Below are positions 52,951-60,364 of a stretch of 64,000 nt of DNA, one piece after another (position 1 is the first letter of the stretch; every line of letters begins with the position of its first letter). Location: positions 765,142 to 829,141 of the forward strand of contig JAWKUB010000005.1 in NCBI GenBank assembly GCA_041398745.1, written 5' to 3'. The notes under the pieces are model-generated. The model searched no databases, was not told the origin of the DNA, and saw only the letters and a program-made list of their open reading frames with translations. A program made the translations under genes and the position numbers. This stretch comes from JACKHO01 sp041398745 (GTDB lineage Bacteria > Planctomycetota > Planctomycetia > Planctomycetales > Planctomycetaceae).

Positions 52951-55101
52951 TTATTCCACCAGCCGAGAACCGGGGCGCCGGATGATGTTCGTGAAGATTT
53001 CGGTGAGTCGCTGCTCGTACTCGGCGGGGTTTCCTGAACCACGGACGCTCATCCCCGCTTCATCGGTATTTGATGTTCGAGCCATGCGGTCCATGAAGTC
53101 GTAGTCGGTTCCCAGTCCCATACCGACGGCATAGATTTGCGTTCCTTCCATTTCCGCGCGGGCGGCCTGCACCAGTGCAGCATTCAGCCAGACGTAGTCC
53201 ATGTGGTAATAGTCGTCGCCGGGGTTGCTCACAATGAAGTCATCGATTTCAGCCTGACTCGACGACCAGGCATTCGGCACACCATCGGTAAGCAGCACAA
53301 TGACCTTTTTGGAGTAGTGGCGACCAGCGCCCCCCTCACTCTCTGGCTTGAGATGGTTCCGCGCGATAAGCAACCCTGCTTCGGTTGCCGTCGTCGAACC
53401 GATATCACTCGTCGATTGCAAATCAACGCATGAGGACATGGCTGAACTGAAACTCGAAGTGAGCGGAACGACGAGTTGAGGCGTATGGTAGGCATCCAAA
53501 CCATCGTACGTCACCAGTGCCACACGGTCACCGGCTCCAGGAGTAATCCCCATGTTGCGATCGGCGACGACTGCCAGTGCGGCAATCAAGGACCGCCGAA
53601 CCGCATGCATTGGTTGTTCTCGCGGAGGAAAATTGAAGCTGTACCCGGACACCGATTCCGTGTGTCGAGGACAATGCTCACTCAACACCGACAGAGGCGT
53701 TTTGGTGCCAACATCTGGGTCTGAGTTGCTGGAGTTGCTGACATCGGGACTGCGGTCACGACCCCAGTCCATCATGAATTGGACATAGGTGATATAACCA
53801 ATCCAGTTCCGCCAGTCTTTGGCCAGGTCTTGGTCGGCACCGGGGAAAGTATACTCGTTGGGATTGTTGAATTCTTCAATGCGGTCTCCGTCCATGTACC
53901 AGGGTACCCAGATTTCGTCGTAGGAGCCACGACGGGGAACGCCGATTTCCATTTGGGTTGGCGACTGCATGAGCAGTAGCTGCATCGCACTATGGGTGTC
54001 CCCAGCAACGTACCCGATGGTACGTGGCTCTCTGGGCAATCCCAATCCAGCCCAGAGTCGACCGTCCTTGACGGGTACATTCCAGCCAATTGGCGGTTCC
54101 GGTGGTGGTGGATCTGGATCGGGCATTGGATCCGGATCGGGGGCGGGATCTGGGTCGGGAACTGGATCGGGGTCCGGGGGCGGCGGATTACCGACCCACT
54201 CACCATCCATGATGTAGTCGATGTACTTCTCCCAGTAACCATAGTTGACCGTTGAATCAGGCGTCGGCTTTGCATTCGGCATGACCACCGCGATTTGCTT
54301 GTCGATAATCCAACGATAGCACTTCTCGCGCCGGGAGTATTCGTCATCATCTTCCCGCACGCGATACCAGTCATCGCATGTGTCGTCGGCAAGAGGTCCG
54401 TCGTCCTGTGTCATTTCGGCGAATGCCGTGTCGTCTTGCGAGACCCCGAGTGGGGCTCCAATGTATTGAACGCTTCCTGGATAAGTGCCGTAGCCAAAGT
54501 CAGCAAACACCTGCTCCATGAGCGGGTTGGCCACACTGGGATACCCCAGCGGAGTGAACTTTTCATTGATAACCTGAGTAGCCCAGCAGGGCTCGGTGTC
54601 GTCGTTCATGGAACCCGACAGGTCGACAACGAAGACAATGTCCCGGGGATTCAACATGGCGATTGCCGTCGTTTCCATGTCGAAGTCGTAATGTTTGATG
54701 ACCGGCGCGAAGAACAAGGGCTGATCAACAACCCGTGTTCTCACGCGAACGGCGTTGGGCAGCGTTTCGTTGATCACGAACGTCTTGGTTGAGTAGTCGA
54801 AAATTCCCAGGTCAATATCTTCGTCGGGAACAACCACCGGTGCTCCGGCTGCGGTATTCGCGTAGGCCACCTCTTTCGCGGCGAGGCGGACATCGGCGGG
54901 CGTATCACCGATCTTGTAGCTTCCCGCCATGGCGGCGGCGTCGGCGGCATTCTGGAGCTGCGCCTGGGTCATCGTCATGTAGCCCACGTCAATCGAGAAC
55001 GCGAGGAAGGCGAATATGACAATCAGCAGTACTGCGGCCAGGACAATAATGACGCCGCGACGCGAGGGGCCAGTATTGTGATGCGGTTTGGTAAAAGGCA
55101 T
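52951..55101 (-). CDS. TadG-like protein with von Willebrand A domain
   Basis: The 716-residue protein has an N-terminal anchor, 'GVIIVLAAVLLIVIFAFLAF' then 'SIDVGYMTMTQAQLQNAADA', as in TadE/TadG pilus-assembly proteins. A von Willebrand A domain begins with 'FVVDLSGSMNDD' (the MIDAS motif) near residue 150 and continues at the C-terminus ('KVIVLLTDGVPNAW'), with a long insertion between. Within the insertion is a Pro/Asp repeat ('PDPDPVPDPDPAPDPDP', then more). It is probably surface-exposed. No pilin, TadA or secretin gene is nearby, so a Tad pilus role is unproven. Confidence 0.88.
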   Translation of the reverse strand: MPFTKPHHNTGPSRRGVIIVLAAVLLIVIFAFLAFSIDVGYMTMTQAQLQNAADAAAMAGSYKIGDTPADVRLAAKEVAYANTAAGAPVVVPDEDIDLGIFDYSTKTFVINETLPNAVRVRTRVVDQPLFFAPVIKHYDFDMETTAIAMLNPRDIVFVVDLSGSMNDDTEPCWATQVINEKFTPLGYPSVANPLMEQVFADFGYGTYPGSVQYIGAPLGVSQDDTAFAEMTQDDGPLADDTCDDWYRVREDDDEYSRREKCYRWIIDKQIAVVMPNAKPTPDSTVNYGYWEKYIDYIMDGEWVGNPPPPDPDPVPDPDPAPDPDPMPDPDPPPPEPPIGWNVPVKDGRLWAGLGLPREPRTIGYVAGDTHSAMQLLLMQSPTQMEIGVPRRGSYDEIWVPWYMDGDRIEEFNNPNEYTFPGADQDLAKDWRNWIGYITYVQFMMDWGRDRSPDVSNSSNSDPDVGTKTPLSVLSEHCPRHTESVSGYSFNFPPREQPMHAVRRSLIAALAVVADRNMGITPGAGDRVALVTYDGLDAYHTPQLVVPLTSSFSSAMSSCVDLQSTSDIGSTTATEAGLLIARNHLKPESEGGAGRHYSKKVIVLLTDGVPNAWSSSQAEIDDFIVSNPGDDYYHMDYVWLNAALVQAARAEMEGTQIYAVGMGLGTDYDFMDRMARTSNTDEAGMSVRGSGNPAEYEQRLTEIFTNIIRRPGSRLVE

Positions 55102-55437
55102 GACAAGAAGGCAATGTGTTGAATTAATTGTGAGGGGAAAAGGCGCAATCCTTCACGATTAAAGCTAGTTCGGTCGGATTTCCGGTCAAATCGAATCCCC
55201 GGCGAATTCCAGAAAACGTGTCCGCTTGGAACGATTCTCCCGAACGAAACCCGACCGGCTGTTGTCGAATTGTCTACAACGCGAATTGAGCCGCGATCGG
55301 GAATAACCTTAGCTCGCTGTCGCCATGGCATTAAACCGTGTGACCGAAAGCACATGATTCGTTGGACAGTTCGTCGGTCCCTGCCTAAAGTTCTGTAGGT
55401 ATACCCGCCTTACCTTCCGTCAACAGAGAAAACATCC
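55102..55437. other. Divergent intergenic region
   Basis: It lies between the vWA gene (-) and hflX (+). No gene was recognised. It contains the palindrome GGTATACC at 55398-55405, 32 bases before the hflX start. No clear promoter pair was identified. Confidence 0.35.
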
Positions 55438-56817
55438 TTGGCCGAACCCAAACGCGAAAAACTCAAAGTTCACTCCCGCCGTTGCGTGCTCGCCGCAGTC
55501 ATTGAGCCGGGCGACAAAGAACATCGTGAGTCGGCACTCGACGAAATCAGCGGACTGGTAGAAACAGCGGGTTCAGAAATCGTGGGTGAACTGGTCCAGG
55601 TGCGCGACCGACCCGATCCCGCTACGTACATCGGCAGTGGGAAAGTTGATGAACTGAAGCATCTCGTCGGGATGACGAAAGCAGACCTCATTGTCTTCGA
55701 TAATCACCTGAGCCCTTCGCAGGGAAAGAATCTGGAAGAGCTGACGAAGACTCAGGTGGTCGATCGGAGCGAGGTCATCCTCGACATTTTTGCAACGCAT
55801 GCCCGGACCTACGAAGCGAAGCTGCAGGTCGAGCTGGCACAACTGCTCTATATGCGTCCGCGACTGACACGCATGTGGACCCACCTGGAACGTATTCAGG
55901 GGGGAATTGGCAGCGGCAAGGGCCCCGGTGAAAAGCAGCTGGAAACCGACCGTCGGCTCGTCGACAAACGCATTTCCGAATTGAAGCGGCGCCTTGGCGA
56001 AGTGGAAAAACGCCGCAAGCTCGTCGTGGAAGGCCGCAGCAGCCATAAGACCGTTTCGCTCGTCGGCTACACGAACGCGGGCAAGAGCACCCTGATGAAT
56101 GCCCTCACCGGCGCAGATGTTTACATCGCGGACAAATTGTTCGCGACGCTCGACACACGTACCCGCCGATGGGTTGTGCCGCACTGGGGCGATGTGCTGC
56201 TGAGCGATACCGTAGGATTCATTCGCAATTTGCCACACCATTTGGTCGCTTCATTCCGTTCAACGCTGGAAGAAGCACGACATGCTGACCTGTTGCTCCA
56301 CGTGGTCGATGGCAGTCACCCGGAAGCCGAACAGCATATTCAGACAGTGAATGAGGTGCTGGACGAAATTGGTGTGAACCACGAGAACACGATATTGGTC
56401 CTGAACAAGCTCGACGCCGTTCCCGACCGTTCTTTTGTCGACGTCTTGCGCGCCGCTCATCCCAATTCCATTGCGATTAGTGCCATTGAAGGTCATGGTC
56501 TGCCGCGACTGACCAGAGAGGTTGCCGACCATTTGGCCGATGGATATCTGGAAACGCGGGTTAGCACATCTGTCGCCGATGGCCGGGCCTACTCCTTCCT
56601 CGTCGAGCATGCGGAAATCACCAACACCGAGTATGGCGATGAAAACCAGGTCATTTACTCATGTCGCCTGCCAAAGCAATACCTCGTCCCGTTGCGAAAG
56701 CTGGGTGTTGAATGCGAAGTACTTTCCGGCAATGCGCTAGAAGTTGATGTGGAAGAAGACTGGCTCGACGAACTCCTCGCCCGCCGGGCCGCCGTCGCCG
56801 AAGCAGCATCTCAGTAA
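55438..56817 (+). CDS. hflX: GTPase HflX
   Basis: The 459-residue ribosome-splitting GTPase starts at TTG 55438. The N-terminal domain has 'GELVQVRDRPDPATYIGSGK' and the glycine loop 'GGIGSGKGPGEKQLETDRR', which is the HflX mark. The G domain has G1 'GYTNAGKSTL', G3 'DTVGFIRNLPHHLVASFRST' and G4 'LNKLD'. HflX rescues stalled ribosomes under heat or antibiotic stress. It is full length with a C-terminal domain ending 'EDWLDELLARRAAVAEA'. TTG is an unusual start, but the preceding in-frame sequence is not coding. Confidence 0.95.
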   Translation: MAEPKREKLKVHSRRCVLAAVIEPGDKEHRESALDEISGLVETAGSEIVGELVQVRDRPDPATYIGSGKVDELKHLVGMTKADLIVFDNHLSPSQGKNLEELTKTQVVDRSEVILDIFATHARTYEAKLQVELAQLLYMRPRLTRMWTHLERIQGGIGSGKGPGEKQLETDRRLVDKRISELKRRLGEVEKRRKLVVEGRSSHKTVSLVGYTNAGKSTLMNALTGADVYIADKLFATLDTRTRRWVVPHWGDVLLSDTVGFIRNLPHHLVASFRSTLEEARHADLLLHVVDGSHPEAEQHIQTVNEVLDEIGVNHENTILVLNKLDAVPDRSFVDVLRAAHPNSIAISAIEGHGLPRLTREVADHLADGYLETRVSTSVADGRAYSFLVEHAEITNTEYGDENQVIYSCRLPKQYLVPLRKLGVECEVLSGNALEVDVEEDWLDELLARRAAVAEAASQ

Positions 56818-56950
56818 ACAGCGAGAGATGATTCGGGTTCTGAGCGCCCGAGTCCTCCTGTGAAGGAACGTGACTTTGTTTCGCGAGGCAGTTCGGTGAC
56901 AATGAGTGGCTCCTTTTGGATCTGGAAGATTTTCACCGAGCCGGCGAGCC

Positions 56951-57739
56951 ATGACCACTGACAACACTGTGCCGACCGAGTTGGCGGCTGGCGCCCCGCG
57001 ACCAACCTGGTCGCCAGTACGTGTGGTCATATTACTGGTTGTTGCAGCCGCGGTTTGCACTGCAGGTTACTTCCTGCGGGATTACCTCACTCTCTCGGCG
57101 CTTGCCGCGCGCGAGGCTCAGTTTCGGCAGTTTCAGGTGAACCATCCAGTGGCGGTCTATCTGGTCGCGTTCTTCATTTATGTGGCCGTGACTGGAGCGT
57201 CACTCCCCGGTGCCACCCCCATGACGCTGGTCTTTGCGTGGCTGTTTGGCTTCTGGCGGGCGCTGCTGCTCGTGAGTTTCGCGTCGACCGCTGGTGCAAG
57301 CATTGCGTTCCTGACGAGTCGCTACTTATTGCGGAGTGCTGTGGAGTCACGTTTCGCTAAGCAGGTGAAGTCATTCAATGAACTCATTGAACGCGAAGGG
57401 GGATTCTACCTGTTTACGCTCAGACTCATTCCATTGGTTCCATTCTTTGTGATTAATCTTGCCATGGGCCTGACGTCACTTCCGCTGTGGCAGTTCTGGG
57501 TTGTGAGTCAAATCGGGATGTTGCCCGGCACGGCGGTATACGTGTACGCGGGAGCATCAGTTCCCGACCTCACCACACTTTCGAAACAAGGTGTGAGCGG
57601 CATTATCACGCCGCAGTTACTTGTTGCCTTCATTCTGCTGGGACTCTTTCCCCTACTCATTAAACAGCTCAGCAAGTCAGCTCTCTTCCAACGACCTTCG
57701 CTTCCAGGCTCGGATGCGGAAAACAGCGAAACGACATAA
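56951..57739 (+). CDS. TVP38/TMEM64 family (DedA-type) membrane protein
   Basis: The 262-residue inner-membrane protein starts at ATG 56951 ('MTTDNTVPTE'); the open frame to 56906 is not supported. About six membrane segments surround the VTT/SNARE-associated domain: 'ASLPGATPMTLVFAWLFGFW', 'FASTAGASIAFLTSRYLL', 'YLFTLRLIPLVPFFVINLAMG' and 'PGTAVYVYAGAS'. DedA-superfamily proteins are lipid flippases or scramblases; this member's substrate is unknown. The stop is 4 bases from the next start, so it is co-translated with the flavoprotein. Confidence 0.9.
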   Translation: MTTDNTVPTELAAGAPRPTWSPVRVVILLVVAAAVCTAGYFLRDYLTLSALAAREAQFRQFQVNHPVAVYLVAFFIYVAVTGASLPGATPMTLVFAWLFGFWRALLLVSFASTAGASIAFLTSRYLLRSAVESRFAKQVKSFNELIEREGGFYLFTLRLIPLVPFFVINLAMGLTSLPLWQFWVVSQIGMLPGTAVYVYAGASVPDLTTLSKQGVSGIITPQLLVAFILLGLFPLLIKQLSKSALFQRPSLPGSDAENSETT

Positions 57740-57743
57740 CCGC

Positions 57744-59252
57744 ATGATTTCCCCGGACGACAATTACAATCAGGAACTGGTGAATCTGGTGCATCCACCG
57801 GGTTGGGAAAATCCACGCCCCCAGGAACGCTACGACCTTGTCGTCATTGGGGGAGGAACGGCAGGACTTGTATCAGCAGCCGGCGCGGTGGGCCTCGGAG
57901 CAAAAGTGGCGCTCATCGAGAAACACCTGCTGGGGGGTGATTGTCTTAACACCGGTTGTGTTCCGTCCAAATCGCTGATTGCTGCGGCCCGACGTGTTCA
58001 TGCCGTACGTACTGCCTCCAAGTTCGGTGTGAATATAGCAGATCCAATCGAAGTCGATTTTCCGGTAATCATGGAACGGATGCGGGCACAGCGCGCACAC
58101 ATCGCACATCATGATTCTGCGGAGCGATTTCAGGGCCTCGGTGTGGATGTCTTTCTTGGGGAGGCCGCATTCGCAAATGATGGTCAATCAATCACCGTTA
58201 ATGATGTGTCCCTGCAGTTTCGCAAGGCCGTCATTTGTAGTGGAGCGAGAGCCCATGTGCCGGACATTCCCGGCCTCGCTGCCGTCGGCTTCGTAACTAA
58301 TGAAACGTTGTTTTCTTTGACCGAACAACCGCGTCGGCTCGCAGTGATCGGTGGGGGACCAATTGGTTGTGAAATGGCGCAGGCATTTGCACGGTTCGGA
58401 ACAAGGGTCACGCTGTTTGAAGGGGGACCACGCATTCTTTCCCGCGATGATGCGCAAGCCAGTGAACTCGTCGCCCAGTCCATGACGGACGACGGTGTCG
58501 AAATCCTCTTCCAACACCGGGTGGAACGCGTCTCGCAGGAAGAGGGCGGGAAAGTCATCACGGCACGTAATGCAAATGGTGAGTTACTCGAACGGTGCGT
58601 TGATGAAATTCTCGTCGCCGTCGGACGGGCACCCAACGTGGAAGGGCTCAACCTCGATGCAGCGGGCGTTGAAGTTTCGAAATCAGGTATTGTCGTGAAT
58701 GACTACCTGCAGACGACGAACCGCCGGATTTATGCCGCAGGAGACATCTGCTCACCGTACAAATTCACACACGCCGCCGATTTCATGGCCCGGATTGTCA
58801 TTCAAAACGCTTTGTTTAGTGGGCGGTCGCGTGTCAGCCAGTTGCTCATTCCGTGGTCGACCTACACGGCTCCCGAAGTGGCTCATGTGGGCCTGAGCGA
58901 AGGTGAGGCTGAGTCTCGCGGCATCTCTCTCGACACGTTTTTCCAGGAATTATCAGGAGTGGATCGAGCCTTCCTGGATGACGAACACGCCGGGTTTGTC
59001 AAAATCCATGTCAGAAAAGGAACGGACAAAATCGTCGGCGCCACCATTGTTGCCGCTCACGCGGGTGATTTAATTTCGGAAATTACACTCGCCATGAAAC
59101 ACGGAATTGGCCTGAAGAAAATTGCGTCGACCATTCATCCTTATCCCACCCAGGCGGAAGCCATCCGTAAGCTGGGAGATGCCTACAACCGCACAAGGCT
59201 CACTCCGATTACCAAGTGGCTACTCAAGCTTGTCCTGAATTGGAGTTGGTAG
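57744..59252 (+). CDS. Mercuric-reductase-like pyridine nucleotide-disulfide oxidoreductase
   Basis: The 502-residue FAD protein starts at ATG 57744. It has the FAD-binding 'VVIGGGTAGLVSAAGAVGLG', the redox disulfide 'GGDCLNTGCVPSK', the NAD(P)H loop 'LAVIGGGPIGCEMAQAFARFG' and 'RIYAAGDICSPYKFTHAA'. The C-terminal dimerisation domain has 'STIHPYPTQAEAIRKLGD', with the active-site His-Glu type motif. It lacks the C-terminal Cys pair of true MerA, so it is not expected to reduce Hg(II). It ends in a basic-hydrophobic tail ('LLKLVLNWSW'). TVP38 plus this flavoprotein is a known pair, sometimes fused; the joint function is unknown. Confidence 0.9.
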   Translation: MISPDDNYNQELVNLVHPPGWENPRPQERYDLVVIGGGTAGLVSAAGAVGLGAKVALIEKHLLGGDCLNTGCVPSKSLIAAARRVHAVRTASKFGVNIADPIEVDFPVIMERMRAQRAHIAHHDSAERFQGLGVDVFLGEAAFANDGQSITVNDVSLQFRKAVICSGARAHVPDIPGLAAVGFVTNETLFSLTEQPRRLAVIGGGPIGCEMAQAFARFGTRVTLFEGGPRILSRDDAQASELVAQSMTDDGVEILFQHRVERVSQEEGGKVITARNANGELLERCVDEILVAVGRAPNVEGLNLDAAGVEVSKSGIVVNDYLQTTNRRIYAAGDICSPYKFTHAADFMARIVIQNALFSGRSRVSQLLIPWSTYTAPEVAHVGLSEGEAESRGISLDTFFQELSGVDRAFLDDEHAGFVKIHVRKGTDKIVGATIVAAHAGDLISEITLAMKHGIGLKKIASTIHPYPTQAEAIRKLGDAYNRTRLTPITKWLLKLVLNWSW

Positions 59253-59270
59253 TACTGAACTCGCACTCCG

Positions 59271-60089
59271 TCATTTCTTCGCCGCGCCGAAGTCTGAAAT
59301 CGTTGCTGACTGAGTACACTTGCGGTCGAGATGGGTGTAGCCACCGTCGACGAACAGGATTTGTCCAGTGGTGTGACTGGCACGCGGAGAGGCGAGGAAC
59401 ACCACCGTGTCGGCAAGTTCTTCAATCGTCGTGAACCGATGGCCCAGCGGGATGAGTTGTTCGATTTCATTGCGGGCTGCCTGTGGATCGTCCATCGCCG
59501 CGAGGCACTTTTCGTAGAGTGGCGTCCAGGTTTCCGCAGGCAGCACGGCATTCACTCGAATGCCATGTGAAGCCAGGTCGACGGCCCATTCGCGCGTGAG
59601 TGCGGTAATTCCGCCTTTGGATGCCGCGTATCCTGAAGTGCCTCCCTGCCCGGTCTCGGAGACTTTCGACCCAATGTTCACAATGCACCCACGCGATTGC
59701 TTGAGGGCTTCCAACGCATAGTGTGCCATTGCGTAGTAATGGATCAGATTCTTCTGCAGTGACTCCACAAACGCCTGTGGTCCGGCATCGAGTCCGGCCC
59801 CGTCATTGACGCCCGCGTTGTTGACCAGAATGTCGATGCGTCCAAAGTGCTTGAGCGTTGTGTCGACGGCCCGTCCGCAGGCGGTGACATCGGTGAGATC
59901 CCCCTGAATGAACAGGCACTCTTTCCCCTGCTTTGAATACTCAGCTTCGAGCTGTTTGCCTTCCGCTTCGCTGCGGTTCACGTTGGCAACGCGTACGCCT
60001 TCCGCAATGAGCTGCCGCACAATTCCCAATCCAATTCCCTTGGAACCACCGGTGACGAGGGCGACTTTGTCGTTGAGTTGCAGATCCAT
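59271..60089 (-). CDS. SDR family oxidoreductase
   Basis: The 272-residue classical SDR starts at ATG 60089; the frame extends to 60191 but that part is not protein-like. 'TGGSKGIGLGIV' binds NAD(P), 'NNAGVNDGAG' is standard and 'IGSKVSETGQGGTSGYAASKGG' holds the catalytic Ser, Tyr and Lys. It is close to L-fucose or 3-oxoacyl-ACP-type dehydrogenases. 'FVDGGYTHLDRKCTQ' ends the core, and a short extra tail ('ISDFGAAKK') follows. The enzyme is complete, unlike the SDR at 7294. The flanking genes do not identify the substrate. Confidence 0.92.
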   Translation of the reverse strand: MDLQLNDKVALVTGGSKGIGLGIVRQLIAEGVRVANVNRSEAEGKQLEAEYSKQGKECLFIQGDLTDVTACGRAVDTTLKHFGRIDILVNNAGVNDGAGLDAGPQAFVESLQKNLIHYYAMAHYALEALKQSRGCIVNIGSKVSETGQGGTSGYAASKGGITALTREWAVDLASHGIRVNAVLPAETWTPLYEKCLAAMDDPQAARNEIEQLIPLGHRFTTIEELADTVVFLASPRASHTTGQILFVDGGYTHLDRKCTQSATISDFGAAKK

Positions 60090-60364
60090 GGTGCCTGTCT
60101 TGCCTCTTGCTGAATTGAAGTTGCTGGAATGTTGATTTGAAGGTCGATGCTCGCGTGCGTCAATCGTTAGCGAACAATTCCTGTATTTCAAACCGTGGCG
60201 AATTCACAGAGGCTACACGAACTTTTCATTCCGGCCAGCAGACTCTTGTTGCAGTCAATTGCCAACAGGCAGTGTGTCCCGTTAGCCTCTGAATGATCTC
60301 AACCGCCGGTCCAGCCGGTTTGCAGGTTGAGGCAACTTCGTATGACATCAGTGGAATTATCCTC

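Noticed and set aside
54098..54190. A GGATC-rich simple repeat that could be read as a noncoding microsatellite
   Set aside because: It is inside the vWA gene and encodes an in-frame Pro/Asp repeat, so it is a protein repeat.
55573..56241. A 222-residue open frame on the minus strand
   Set aside because: It is antisense to the G domain of HflX.
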